From Sphagnum compactum (Eukaryota > Bryophyta > Sphagnopsida > Sphagnales), in the NCBI GenBank assembly GCA_965153455.1, contig OZ234500.1:4030001-4094000 (forward strand): 64,000 bases of DNA. The letters run 5' to 3'. Each line of letters begins with the position of its first letter. The stretch's first letter is position 1. Of this stretch, positions 9,881 to 23,189 are shown piece by piece. The position numbers were made by a program, and so were the translations under genes. The notes beneath the pieces are model-generated. The model was given only the letters and a program-made list of their open reading frames with translations. It was not told where the DNA came from and searched no databases.

Positions 9881-12800
9881 AAAGACTAGTATATACTTTG
9901 TGAAATGGTCACCTTTAAAGTGGTTGTGGTTCAGACAATTATTACAATTGCAAGGTTGTCCTCATGCTCCCTATGACAGCCAACCCAACCATATCAAGAG
10001 GTGATGTCTTACAAAGTATAGGAACCCTTGTGCAAATTGAGATGTCTCACATAGTGTCAACTTTGTAGCCTGTGCCATTGGCCCAAGTGTGAATCTGGTT
10101 ATCCAACTAAATTTTCCTCCCCAAACCATTTCTTTTGCAATTTAATTATATTTCCAATGACAAGAAATACTAAAAATTTGATATCTCCCTCACCTTGGGT
10201 TTAAAAATTTCCAAATTATCTTCATTAAGTCCTACTCATTGAGGGCTTTCCAAGACTATCAAGAGCATGCCCAAACTACTCAATAATTTTTAGTTTTGAT
10301 CGAAATGAATTTTTAACGAGAAAATTGTTCAATATTCAATAACTTCTCCATTGCAAGTCAAAATATTATGAAACCAACTTGGTGCACCCCTACTCACCAA
10401 GGGCTTTCCAACAGTACGATCTCTTGTGGTTTGGGAGATCTCAATGTGATAGGGCAAAAAAAAAAACTATCATCCTTCATAAATAGATTAGCAAGGTTTT
10501 CTTTTTTTTGAAAGTTAGTTGGGAGAAGCTTTGGTAGTCAATGCAAATGCAATGTTGGTGTATTGTGAACAAAATCAATTGTGATTGTGAACTTCACACA
10601 ACTTTTTCTTTTCAACCTCTTTTCAGTTTGAACTTCTTTATGCAAAAAGAAATGTGCAATTTGTCAAACTCCAAAAGTTTTAAGGGAAGAATGGCTTAGA
10701 CCCACCACCCATTGAAAACATACAAAAACATTCTCATTTTTGGTTATGTACCAAAATGTAAATTTGATTAGAATGTATAGTTTTAAAGCATCTTCAAAAC
10801 AATATGCAATCAAGATTGAAAATATAACAAAATAAAACGTACATGTGATGAAACAAGTTGATTCCAAATTATCTTTTTATACCAATAGGATGAAAAGGTG
10901 AAGTTTGCATCAACATACTATGTATTTATTTTTGAAAACAACTTGTCCTTCTAAGTTGGGACATCTTTTATATTTGTACGAGTTTTCTTTGAGTAAGGTA
11001 AAACCACCCATCACCAAACACCCACATGTAAGATAACACCCAAACAATTTAGAAGATGAACTAATAGCAAACACCACCCACGTTGGAACCATTTTGTGAT
11101 ACCCTAAAATTGAACAACTTATTACAGACAAATTTGTTTAAAATAAAATCCACATCATTTTGTAATAGGAGGGATATTATTTCTAGATGAAGTCCAACAT
11201 ATCTAGTTATAAAATGCACTTTAATTCCACATGGAAGGATGTGTGTTTAGAAGAGTTGAGATTATTTTTTTCAACCCCCTTATTTTGGGAGATTTTATCT
11301 TGTTTGTTTCAAACCCAAATGGAGGTCTGTAAATGACTATAGGGACACAATGTGAAAGTCTATCTAAACCCATTGAACCTCTACAACTAAAAGTGATGCG
11401 AGAGTGAACGCACAATTTTTGAAAACCTAAATGTTCATTTCAATGACCTATCTGCTTTAATTACTAAGTTTGAAAATATTTGTTTGTGTTAAATTCAACA
11501 CAAATTATTGTTGTGATTTTGATGAAATACAGTGTCATGTGCCTTATTCATTTGTTTATGAATTGTTAAGTTACAACGAACAACAATTTTTTTTTTGTAA
11601 AATTGTCATGAACAATTTGAGGAACTAGAAAAATTGAAGTACTCTTGCTATGAAAAATCAAAAATCAAAAGAACATTTGCTCTCCAAATCATCATGATAA
11701 CAATGCTACATAATACAAGTTAAAATATATTGTAGAATCTAAAATAAATTTAAAGTAAAAGAAAGTAATAATTCAACCAACGACATTGCAAAGATTAGAT
11801 TTGAAAATTTATAAAACAAATGTAATACCAAACATTTATAATTATAATATGAAGTTCACCAAAAGCCTTGAAATGGAAAAAAATTGCAAATTTCAAATAT
11901 AAATTTGATTTAAACCATTAATTCAACAATTATTTTTAACAAAGGCATCTATTTGTGTCATTCACCAAAAATCATTAATCCATTGACTTCTAATATTAAA
12001 ACAACTCATGTTTGGTTACAACCAACCTATTAACCCATGGTATCCATTGACTTTGTTGGATAAATGCAAATGGATGTATTGGGATCCACCATGTCATCTA
12101 TGATACCTTTATACCTAATTCACCCTAAATTTTCAAATTCTTTTATGGTGTAAATAGCCACACATTTTCCTATCATCATCCTTTTTTATTTGTATGTTTT
12201 CACCAATTCAATGACATTGGTACTTTAAAGATGAGATTTATATAATGTTGCCTTTGCTAATTACCATACATGATGTAATTTCATTTTGCATTGAGCATTT
12301 AGATAGAAATGTCTTTTAAAAAATTGCATTCATTATTGGTTTATACTTCAACATGCATTAAAAGAAAAATCCAAATTTGCGATTGGTATGCGTGAAATTT
12401 TGTAGCTATTTTCACATTAATTGCTTAAAACAAATCATAAACACCAATTAGTCGTAAGCAACATGATGTCAATGATGACATCATCAAAATTTTAATGAAA
12501 CATGTGGTCAACATATATAAATGACATTTGACCAAATCGTATAAATACGGCTTATGTTGCACAAATTTGCAACTATAGTTATAGCTATTTTGGTCAAAAT
12601 TCGTCACAAAATAATTTGTGAAATAAGTAAGTAGATAGATAGTCCTGGGTAGGTAGGTAGGTTAGGCCACATGGCACTTGTGATGGACTAGGCCATGTGG
12701 CACCTAGGCTAGGTCATATGACATTCAAAATTTGTTCAAGTATTTATTTTTATTTATTTTTCGCACTTATTGGTTGAAGGATTAAACATTTATATCCACC

Positions 12801-15757
12801 CTTCATTGTTTAACATCTTAGAACATTCATTTTGCTTCAAAACACGATACACAACAATGTCATGGTTCTTGTTGTGGTAGGTCAATTTTGAAAACACCTC
12901 ACAAAATATACACGTGATAAAAATTTCAATTGCATTTTTTATTGCAAAATTTACTCATGACCAATATTCCAATTACATATGTGAAATATTTGTGACATAT
13001 TCAAAAAATTGGTCATGTATCAAAAATATGTGTGACAAAAAATTTAATGATAACAAATTAAATTTAAATCCCACAAAAGGTATGTCATTTCCCCTTTTAA
13101 AATGTATGTACAAAAAATGGTATTTTGTTTGATTAGTTGTAATCTTTATTGAAGACTTTTTTTGCTAAGATAAAATGTTCAATTGTATAAAATATTTATT
13201 GATAAGCATTTGTACCATGTCTTTACAAACTCTAATATTTGAATATGATGTCAAGTTGCATCCATATCAAAACTAATGTGACATCTCAGGACATTTTGAC
13301 ACGTAATGTATAACCTTAGAATCATTACAATTGGGCATCAACCAATATTAACAAAAGGGCACTCCCAAAGTTCCCATCACATCATGTGCAAGACAACAAA
13401 ACTTTTTCTACAATCATGGATTTGGCTACCTTTTAATTTGTTTCATAACAAATTTCACAACATGGACATGGGTCTTTTTCATTACAAAACTCAAGATTTC
13501 TATAACTTGGAAGTTTTCTACCCGAAACATGTTGTCCATTGTGATAAAAAACAAGCATTCTATACCTATGTTTAGATATGTTTTCCAACACACGAGAAAA
13601 AGGATATGTAAGAATAATTGACCAAACATTTGTATGAGAAGAATATGTTAAACTTGAAGCAATGTTGCGGTTAATGTGTTATATTAAAAACAAATTTTCT
13701 TGATTGCTTAATCATTGTTGCATAGTCAACAATAATGACATCTTGGGTTTGGCCACCTTCCTCAAGTTGTTCATTGATTCAAAAATTGGCAAAATGATTA
13801 CTAGCCCATACAATACTTCAATGTCATGTAACCAATCAAATTTAGTTTTTAAAGATATTTTCTTAAGAAATATTTACCCGTTTAAACCATTGAAATGCAG
13901 TATTCACCCAAACACATATTGGATGCCTTTTCATGCGAGGACCATCAAAGTCAAGGGTTTGTTTAGTGACTTTAGTTTTAATTTCATTTAAATATTGCAT
14001 GAATTAACTCGAAAACACATGACCTTAGACCACATGGGCCTTCACATGTTACAAAAAAGTCATGGGTGATTTTTTAATTGAATTTTCAATATTCAACCAA
14101 CTCTCAAAAGATGCTAAGATCCAAATTTGTGTTGATTTTAAAATCAAATGAACATTTAGGGAGAATCAACTCTAGTTATCAACAACCATACTTTCGTAAC
14201 ACAATATGGTTGTGCTATTGATTGATTTCATATCTTTGGGAATGGTTATAAACACAACGTGATACATGATCACAACCATGCATTATTTTGGGTTATCACA
14301 TCAATTTGTTAATATACGGGCACTTTTTAATAAAGGAATTGAAATAATGATTTCACATTTTTGTGTTCATTCCCAAGTTTAAGTAAGATATTGTAAAAAT
14401 TTCAACCTTTTTTTGTGGCCATCACATTCCCTAATACCTTGGCCAATTCGACACTAATAATATTATTTTCAAAAATGTTGAAAATTTGAAAAATGGTTTC
14501 TTCCAAATCAAAAAATATTGTGAAGGATAATAGTGAGTATTTAAGAATATTTCATTTTTTGAAATGAATTTTTCAAAATTTAACTAATAATTTGACAAAC
14601 ATGTGTTAAAATGGCCAAGGTACCACAACACTACCCAAACATGACTTTTGTGCCCACAAGGCATGCGAAAATAATTTTTAGTAGTAACAGTGGTAGTGAG
14701 GGTTTTGTTATTGTTTAGGTGGCAATGGCAATAGCGGTAGCAACTTTGCTACCAATACTCCTGCTACTTCCTTGCGTTCACTAGTTAATGTTGCGCAAAA
14801 AAAGGAGAGAGAGTGTGACATACAAAGAGGGACAAATAGAGACAAAAAAAAATTTGCAATTGGGGGCATTTAGGAAACATGAAAAAGGGGTTCTAGTTCC
14901 ATTTCAATATAAAAAAGCCTTGTTGGTAGTCTAATTATAGTTCCATTAGGGGGATTAGTTGTAAATTTACTTTTTAGATTTTGATGCTTCAATGGGACAT
15001 ATGAAAGCAACCACTTTTTAGAGCAAAGGAGGAGGATAATGACGACATCAACACTAGCATCAATAGGCAACAAGACAACAAAGGTGAAGAGCCTCAAGGA
15101 AGATGGGTCCTGTGTTTTTTTCTTTTCTTTTGTTTATGTTTTGTTTTGTGGTGAGTCCTTTTTTTTATGTTTTCATCAAGCCTAAAAAGTTTTTTATCAC
15201 CAATAATCTAGTCATTACTTAAAAATTAAACACAATAGAGAGTTTTTATTACAAAGAGGGAGACTTTGCCACAATCTTGGTTTTCCTTGGTTTTTGTCAC
15301 GGTATTGGATAAATATTTTTAAAAAAAGATATATATATATATGCGTTGTAAGTGTGAATGTGTCAATATTTAATGGCTAATCATTCACCAATAACATGTT
15401 TTCTAGGATTTTTTTATTTTTATTTTAAAGCAAAAGATTTAGTCTAAGGTGTTTTTCTGTTATTGAGGTTAGGTGTTACTTTAGTTGGGTAGTCCAAGGA
15501 ATAAAAAATTAGAAGTTTCTAGACCCCTAATTCTTGCACAATAGTTTTTTAAAAAGTGTATAGGTTGTGTTAAACCCAATAAAGTAATAATGATGGTGTC
15601 AAGGTTATGGCAAAATTAAAATCCAGCTATCTTTTGAAACATAACTTGTTTGTTTGTGACAATTCATCATCTTTTTTCCATTTGATATGTCTAGTCTTAT
15701 GTGGTTGGCTTTATAAGTTTAAAATTATCGTGCTGGAATAGGTAATCTTAAAAATTT
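9881..15757. other. Long AT-rich intergenic stretch
   Basis: Nearly 5.9 kb without a supportable gene. Open frames are short, A/T-driven and without domains. At 12,640-12,715 a GGTAGGTAGGTTAGG run adjoins two imperfect copies of AGGCCACATGGCAC / AGGCCATGTGGCAC. Near 14,690-14,770 a G/T/A triplet-like tract includes the small palindrome GGTAGCAACTTTGCTACC. These are simple-sequence features; no transposon protein block could be recognised. Confidence 0.5.
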
Positions 15758-15789
15758 GGGACCTATTTGTAATTGCACAAATAGGTCCC
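15758..15789. repeat. Perfect 13-bp inverted repeat with 6-nt loop
   Basis: GGGACCTATTTGT (15,758-15,770), loop AATTGC, then ACAAATAGGTCCC (15,777-15,789). The complementarity continues imperfectly outward into AAAAT/ATTTT. It may be the centre of a small decayed inverted-repeat transposon (MITE), but no terminal duplications were identified. Confidence 0.8.
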
Positions 15790-15957
15790 ATTTTAATATT
15801 TTGGTATTAAAGTGTTTAGGTTTTGTTGAGTCTAGTAAATTAGTGATTGTGACACCTAGGCCTATAGCAAATTAGGGTTTGGCTTTGGCATAATGCCTTA
15901 CCAAAGGACTCCTTGGAAAGTTTCCTAGTTTTTTCCTTTTGTTTCGTTTAGTATTAT

Positions 15958-16557
15958 GTGATTAACTTTGTAGATTTAGGATTGCCTCGTAGCAATAAAC
16001 AATATTTAGAAGTGGGACCCATGTTCATAGTAGATTTCCTACCTCATGGGCACCAAACATCCCCTCTCCCTCAACTCATCACGTTTCATCGAACCTCGAA
16101 ATTCCCATCACCCATTCCTTATCATGTGCCCCCACCGACCTATCCTCCACCTCATCCCCACACAATCCACAAACCACCCATTAGTTGCCCCTCCGATTTT
16201 AACAAATCACACACCACCTGGTAGTTCCCCCTATCAGCCTCCAACCCTTTATGTGAATGTGGGGTCCCAACGTTACACTTTTTTAAACCTCTTTGATCAT
16301 GGACAATTAAGACATTTTCCCCTCCCATTCTATTGGTCCCTATAGTTGGCCATGATCATACCCCCCAACCTACCCCCATTTCTTCAACACGCCCTCAACC
16401 TCCACCTAAAGTTTTGTGCTCCACTTGTGAGTGCCAATTTACCAATCGAAGGTTAGCTTGTCATAAGCATTCTTGTCAAACATCCAATTCATCCAATCTA
16501 AACCCTTGTGATCATCTCGGCTCAATATCTTCTTTTACTCTCACCCCGCCTGCATAA
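15958..16557 (+). pseudogene. N-terminal region with zinc-finger-like motif
   Basis: Pro/His/Ser-rich translated sequence (PYHVPPPTYPPPHPHTIHKP, about 16,117-16,176) leads to STCECQFTNRRLACHKHSC at about 16,420-16,476. The two Cys of CEC lie at 16,426 and 16,432, followed by His and Cys about ten residues later. This spacing resembles the C2H2/C2HC fingers at the N-terminus of REL-endo non-LTR proteins, where they bind target DNA. The frame shifts at least twice between 15,958 and 16,557. Confidence 0.6.
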
Positions 16558-17149
16558 TCTTGGATATGGGTTTCAACATTAGATGTCTTTGGGTCCTTTC
16601 ATTTAAGCCTTTGTCATTCTCAATTGTATAACCACATCTCCACCACTTTATGGCATGATTTACAAGTGGCATTTTATTTCCTTATGCCCTATCGCTGCAC
16701 CATGAATGGGCAAAACGAGATACCATTGGGCTAGTAGGAGGAGCCAATGCCAAGCTGCCACAAGCGGATTTGACTCAAACATTTTTTAACATGTGACTGT
16801 GAAAACTTGCAAGAGGATTTTCTTTTACGAACCCAAAATTTGTCAACCAATTCGAATTCAATCCCTTTTCCCCAACATGATCCTCCAACTCACCAATGCT
16901 CGTTCCGCAATTTAGCCCTTGGGCATGCAAAGGAATATTTTCAGGCAATTCGCGTTTTAACACCATTTTTTCTCGCACCCACATCCTTTGACACCACCTC
17001 AACTTTCACTGCATTACACCCAGAATCAAATGGTTATTTTTTGTTTTTCCTCGAATACTACAAACCAGATTAGGACCTCGAGCTTTCTTCTAATTACTTC
17101 AAGTTGGTGTTCTAACACATGCGCAACTTGTGAATCGATACAATGTTTC

Positions 17150-18430
17150 CCTCACTGCAATGGGACAAATTCCACTTGAAGGCTTGGTCATGGTTAAGAG
17201 GCGGGCTACTCCAAGGACACATGCAATTTTGGGTGGGATGTGACCCTGTGCGATATGAAAACAAAGTTGGAACAACTGAGAGTATCCACTTGTTGAATCT
17301 TTAGGGTGAAAATGATCTCGAAGGTGTTCAAAAACCATTCCAAAAGGACCACTTCATGCCTTCAATTTTGCAAAGATTTTGCAACACAACTTTCCTTGCA
17401 CCAATTTGGAGTTGCAACTAAGGGTGGTTGTGAAGTAGTAATCCATGGCATCAAGTGCACCCTAGACCTTCACCTTAATTGGACTATTCTTCGATTGGAT
17501 GTGGCAAATGCCTTTAATTCAATGTTAAAAGGGGTCATATTTCAAAAACTTTGTGCAACAGGTGGGGACCTCATTTAATTCATCCCCTTTGTTCGTGCAT
17601 TTTATGCATTTGAGTCTCCTCTGTTTTACAATCATCATAATCGTGAAGGTGATGTCACAATCATTCCATCTGCCATGGGGACTTGTCAAGGTGATCCTTG
17701 GGGAGGGGGGGCACTATTTGTTTTAGCCCATTTTAAGGCTTTACGTTTTACAGCTAGTCATTTCCCCTCTTGTCTATTTCCATCCATTATAGATGACACT
17801 CACATCATAGGTCCCCTTTCAATTGTGTCATTTACATATGAACATTCCTAGACCAAATTCCGTGCAATAGGTCTTTTTATCCAATCTTATAAATGCGTAA
17901 CATGGTCACCCTTTGGTCTACTAGTAGATTTCAACACCCCAATATCTCAGTTTACCACCCGATCCGAAGGAATTAAATCTTGGGGGTTCCGTTGGGCACC
18001 TTAACTTTCACATCATCCTTCATCAAATATGCCTTGTTAGAAGACGCTCGACATGTGGACCTTCTCCTTGGAATGGGTGATGTTCAGGTAACCTTTGGAA
18101 TTTTAATTCATTATTTTGTGCAATGCCCATCATATCTTTTACAACGCACACCTCTATCTTTCACATTCATAAAGTCCCTTATTTCCTTTAACTCCTCCTT
18201 CCTTCAAATGTTTGGACGTCTTTTGAGTTCAAAATCCTTTGATATCCTAGAAGGACTTCTAGTTCATAAACAAGCCTCCCTCCCAATAATTTTTGGTGGC
18301 GTCAAGCTCATATCAACATCCACCATCGCCCCAACAGCCTATTTAAGGAGTTTGGTTTTTGTCGTTTCAATCATAGTTGTTAGGTTAATGGTTGATCAAT
18401 GTCCCTTCCTTCTTGAAGCCTTAACATGAG
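17150..18430 (+). pseudogene. Reverse transcriptase domain of the non-LTR element
   Basis: Conserved RT blocks in order: FGVATKGGCEVVIHGIKCTL (about 17,408-17,467), LRLDVANAFNS (17,490-17,523, the first catalytic Asp block), QGDPWGGGALFVLAHF (about 17,687-17,734, matching QGDPLGG..F) and IIDDTHI (17,786-17,806, the catalytic DD box at 17,792-17,797). A thumb-like region follows (GDVQVTFGILIHYFVQCPSY, about 18,078-18,137), then a long well-preserved frame through SLPIIFGGVKLISTSTIAPT to 18,429. The catalytic aspartates survive, but stops and frameshifts (for example the stop just after GGDLI near 17,578) break the protein. Confidence 0.82.
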
Positions 18431-19260
18431 TTGACAACACATTTCCTTTCTAACAACACTTCAAGGCAGCATGTGATTTTCTACCACCCCCAGCCCGTGC
18501 ATGTTTTCGTCCATTTGAACAACTCATCGGGTAACAAATGGTTCAACATCAAGATTCCATCTTGAAGCATCTGCACCATCATACCCTTTCCAACATGTTT
18601 TCTGGCAGAATATATGAGGCCCATTGTGCTTGAAATTTATCATGTTTTGGCCCAAAGGCAGGCGCTTAGCTTATAGCTCGACCGGTGTTCCTAGCTTTTC
18701 AATTATCTTCCCTAGTTTTTTCCATAGCACTTCGTACGCAACTTGGACTACCCCATCCCTCAATTATAGGCATCCCTTGATGTGTGTGCACACATCCCAT
18801 CGACCCTATGGGTATACACCTCTTACGTTATGTTCATGACAATGAATGCACTGGAACCCATCATGCAATTCGTGACACCTTTGGCACCATTGCATGAGAT
18901 GACTTCCATGTGGGATGAGAACAATTACATGTGTTTCCTTTCACCACATTCAACTCCTTTCATTGATGAGTTGACATTGTGTTCACCAAAGATGGCATTC
19001 GCACCCTAGCCAACATTGTCATTGCCAACCCAACATGAGTGGATTTATTTCCCCGATAGATTGCGCAACTCAAGGATTTGTCGCCTTCAATGCAACTCAA
19101 GCCAAGGAAAGGAACTATTACAACCGACACCCCACTGATCAATTCCTCCCTTTAGCAATTGAGATATTGGTTGTTTACACAAACATGTTGATGTGTTTTT
19201 ACATGATTGTGCCAATGCCATTTGGAGTTTGAAAGGGCTAGAGGGCTTCATCTTTCTACC
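18431..19260 (+). pseudogene. Zinc knuckle and restriction-like endonuclease remnant
   Basis: CVCTHPIDPMGIHLL (18,781 on) with HDNECTGTHHAIRDTFGTIA downstream resembles the CxC...D..G.H...C......H zinc knuckle that precedes the REL endonuclease; the expected third Cys appears as Arg. Then VDIVFTKDGIRTLANIVIAN (18,970-19,029) matches the PD-(D/E)XK-like core, in which an acidic residue is expected where Asn now stands (ANIVIANP versus ADVVIADP-type sequence). AFNATQAKERNYYNRHPTDQ (about 19,086-19,145) belongs to the conserved tail. Several in-frame stops are present. Confidence 0.7.
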
Positions 19261-19420
19261 TTGGTCACTTTTTTTGTAAAAACGTTTTGATCACATTACA
19301 AAAGATTTAAGCATTTTCCATCTTAAGTCAAACGGTAGTCGTAGGCTTAGCTACTTCTCGACTTCCACCCCTTCAAAACACACCTCCCATCACCACAACC
19401 GATTTATTGCAAGGCATTAG

Positions 19421-22400
19421 TTTTTGACATATAAATATGGTTGACCTACCATAGGCAATCAGTTTGGACATGGAGAGATTTTGACACCTACTTTGAGCCA
19501 ACTTGACATCCTGTCACTTTTCCCTTTTCCTTAATTTTACTCCTTTATACATTTTCCTAGTCTATGATGTGTCTTTTAATAAAGCTTTACATGACTTTAC
19601 TAAAATAGTCCTATTTCTATAAGCATCTTGTAGAAGGAAACAAACAAAAGAATTAACAATATCTTCATCCCCATGACCGTTTGTGCAAATCTTGTAGTTG
19701 ATGTGGATGAAAACCCATCTTTACTTAATCCATTCTATATTTATTGCAATTTCACAACCCATACATTATAAAATCCTTATTAAACCCATAAGCCATTTTT
19801 TTTTTTCACTTTCAAATTTGAACAAATCTAAGGTTTTGTTTAACTTAAAAATTTAGTTATTAAATCAAGATGAGATGGATTTACAACAATCATGACATAT
19901 TTCCCTAAACTACACTTGTTACATTTTGATTATTATATGTAACCACATCACCAACCCTAGTCTTGTAATTAAACAAACATCTAGCCTTGGAACTAATAAA
20001 AGGTTTAGGGCAACCATAACATGCAAATCACATCAAACACACACAAAACTATTTGAATATTAAAGCAAACCAAGTAATACAAACAAAGGACAAAAAAGAC
20101 AAAATGAACCTAATAAAGAGAATACATGTGTTAGGGCAAAAAAAGGATTCATTACTTGGCATGGAAAGGAAATCTAACCTCCCATTACAACAATCCTTAA
20201 AATTTTAGACATTTGGTAATGAAAATTATAATAATTTAATTAATTAAAAAATCATTATTACACCTATGACTAACAATTGACAATTTCATATTGAAATATT
20301 TATTTAGCTTAGAAAAGAAGTTTGATAGTCCAAAATTGAATATTTCAAAAGAATTACAATCAAGAACAAATATGTGGGATGCACATTATCTTTTGAATTT
20401 ACAACAATAATTGAATGGTTGGGACAATGGATTGTGTCCCATAGGTTAGAAGTTCAATTTTCAAATTTTTGGCATACCACTATATATATATTGGCCAAAC
20501 CTTTTGAAAATGATTGGAAATTGAACATCAATCATAAACACAATAGATATTTTAATTTAATTCCTTTTTTTTAATGGCCAATATTTCACCATGAAAGAAT
20601 TTTCCAGTTTGCCAAAACAAAAAACAATGTTTGAATATAACATTGCATAAAGAACATTTATTGTTTGCTTCATTTGGATTGTGATAGATGTCATGTAGTG
20701 ATGATTAAATGAAAAAACGGATAGTTGTTTTTTCTTAAAACACATGTCACTAGGACATTCATGAAGCCCCCAAGCTTACCAAATGGTATCAATGGTGATT
20801 TTTTATTGATTGAATAACAACAAATTGTTGACAAGCTAAGAAACATTTCTTAATTGATCACAACTAAAACAAGTGAAAGGGGTGAAAACACGTTACACCC
20901 CCCTTCAAAAATTGTAGTCACATGTATAATCATTTTGTAACTAATTTTCTTGCAATGTATCAACATCAGATATTGGATTATTTTTGTTTGTTTTAAGTAT
21001 ATTTGATTGACCATAAATTTAAACTAGTTAATTCCTTACAAAATCCAACAACCATTGAAGACCTTGAACGTATAGAATATATTTATGACAAAATAATACT
21101 TGTCATAAAATTTGAAAATTTACACATATATTTTAGAACTAGGGTTGTATGTGAAAATTTTGACTATTTTTTTAATGGTGAATGATATTGATATACATAT
21201 ATGGATTCTATGACCATTTCAAAGTTTTTTATTTACTGAACATCCATTTTTAAAATGTGTGTGTGTGTGTGTTTTTTTTCATTTTTTAAACAATGAATGC
21301 ATAATAATCTTTTCATTTAAAAACAAAACCACTAGCATATAAAAAAGGAGGTGATTTTGTAATTGGGCATTACATTATTTTTTAAGTTTTTTTTTGTTTG
21401 GTAATGTGTTATGAATCACAAACATGAAACCTTGTCAAAAAATTATGAATTAAATTATATATATATATATATATATATATAGATTTAATACAATATTCTT
21501 CATGTAATTATTGGATCAAGATTAAATTTGATTCATAATGAACTTTGAATTCAATAATATTGTCATGCACATTTTTTTTTAATGTTAAAAATTGTTAAAA
21601 ATGTCATCAAAATTCTAGCTTATTTGTGTACTATGATATTTACTATACATCATTTTTTTTAGACAAAAATGATTCATCTGTAATATGCTTTCACCCAAAG
21701 TTTCAATATTTCAAGAAAAGATGACACAATTCATGGGCACCTCTTTGTTGCCTCAATCGCACATATAAACAAAAATGGTGTACTCAAACAAACTCATCAC
21801 AACCCAAACCCTTGTAAGAGAAAGTTGAAATTACTCCCTTCCATAGTTACTTCATAGCTTTCAATTGAATTTTCATGGAAATGCGAAATTTCCGAGACTC
21901 CTGAAGTTCTTTTCCTCAGATTTGGAATTTTTAATATTGTCTTGCATTTTTTAAATTTGATGGATCCCAAAGGAACATAACCATTTTGAAGTTGGAAATC
22001 CCATTTTCTTATAGCCATTCTCAAGTTATTTCAGGATGTTTTATTTTTTAAACTTAAACATCACTTACCTGGCCTTGAAATTTTACTATAAATGAATGTA
22101 ATTTATTTTGGTAAGGTAGACCACCGGCCCGTCACCAATTGCCTATCCATGATCAAACATCTATTAATAGTTTCATCATATGTGCTTCATTTGGAGTGAT
22201 TTAAAATGTTATGGGAGCGCTACCTCAAGCTTTAGAAATCATCTTTGAAGTGCAAAGGAAAAGGATTAATGAAAAAAAAACAACAAGGAAAAAAAAAAAA
22301 GCTTTTCAACTCACAAAATGTGCTTTTTTTCTCTTTAGACCCCTCTTATTTTCAAATGTCATAACTTTCTTATTTTAAATTCATTTTAAACAATTTAAAG

Positions 22401-22520
22401 TGCTATAAAAGCACTATCTGAAATTCTACAAATCATCTTTGAACTCTAATAATAACAGAGCAACATATAAAGAATTATTTGAGTGTTTGAGAAAAAGATT
22501 CAAAATTGTCTAAGTGAGAA
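19421..22520. other. AT-rich intergenic DNA with microsatellites
   Basis: No gene is supportable. Simple repeats include (GT)n at about 21,256-21,272 and (TA)n at 21,456-21,482. Between 22,190 and 22,460 a block with ATCATCTTTGAAGTGC is loosely repeated as ATCATCTTTGAACTCT about 190 bases later, a diverged duplication. Short open frames (for example 20,374-20,574) lack domains. Confidence 0.5.
21456..21482. repeat. (TA)n microsatellite
   Basis: About thirteen uninterrupted TA dinucleotides in AT-rich DNA. Confidence 0.95.
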
Positions 22521-22594
22521 GATTTAGGGCTTAGGGTTTTAGGGCGACACAAAATGGACTAGTGACACAAAGATTTAAAATTTTCAAAGTGAGA

Positions 22595-22665
22595 GAGAAG
22601 GTTCTCGTTCCATCCCCTGAGGTTCCTTCTTCCACAAAGAGGGTGGAGAAGGAACGAGAGAACCC
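22595..22665. repeat. Imperfect hairpin upstream of a gene-like island
   Basis: GGTTCTCGTTCC near 22,600 pairs with GGAACGAGAGAACC near 22,652, differing by a two-base TC indel, with a loop of about 38 bases. A smaller perfect palindrome, GTCTCGAGAGAC, lies at 22,703-22,714. Their role is unknown; the local rise in GC marks the left edge of a gene-like island. Confidence 0.6.
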
Positions 22666-22819
22666 ATACTCGGGCAATCCTGAGCAGCTTTAGAGGTCGG
22701 GTGTCTCGAGAGACAGACCAGGTGATCATCCCCCAAGGTGCACAAAACTCTTTTTGCATGTGTAGAAGTTCCAGCAAGATAGTTATGATTCACCAGAATG
22801 TTGTTACTTGTGCAATTCT

Positions 22820-22970
22820 TTGGAGCTTTTAGTATGAGCACAACTTCTCAGACTATCTATCATCTTACTATGAAATGGGTCCTTAGTTCATGTAACTCAG
22901 ATCAAGTTCTGCATTCATTTGGAGCTTGAGCATATGAGCACGAGTTCACAGACTACCACCACCTTGCAGG
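22820..22970. repeat. Two-copy diverged direct repeat
   Basis: TTGGAGCTTTTAGTATGAGC (about 22,821) and TTGGAGCTTGAGCATATGAG (about 22,918) begin related segments that both continue through ACTTCTCAGACTA / AGTTCACAGACTACC. The spacing is about 97 bp. Confidence 0.6.
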
Positions 22971-23189
22971 AAGAGACCGTGACTAACCTTGCAACGCACC
23001 TGGTCGACCTAATTGGACACGTCTGGGAAGACGAATAGTTTCTGGAAAGAAACTAGTTGACAACTGGGTGGGTGTTGTTCCGGAGTGGTTGGAATCCGGA
23101 GACGAAGGGTTTGCCCCTCCTAAGATAGAAGAATGATCGAGGATCTCAAAGAAACAAAGCGATCATGATTCTAAGACTGCAATTCCGAT

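Larger units (their letters stand above)
15950..19420 (+). mobile_element. Decayed non-LTR retrotransposon with RT and restriction-like endonuclease
   Basis: About 3.5 kb of plus-strand sequence is C-rich relative to its surroundings and carries, in order, a proline-rich N-terminus, a zinc-finger-like CxC...H...C block, a full-length RT and a C-terminal zinc knuckle with restriction-like endonuclease block. This is the architecture of early-branching site-specific non-LTR elements (R2-like and related REL-endo clades), not of L1-type elements, which carry an N-terminal APE endonuclease. Stops and frameshifts occur throughout, so it is dead. No poly-A tail or target duplication was recognised. 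Which REL-endo clade it belongs to cannot be settled by eye. Confidence 0.75.
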
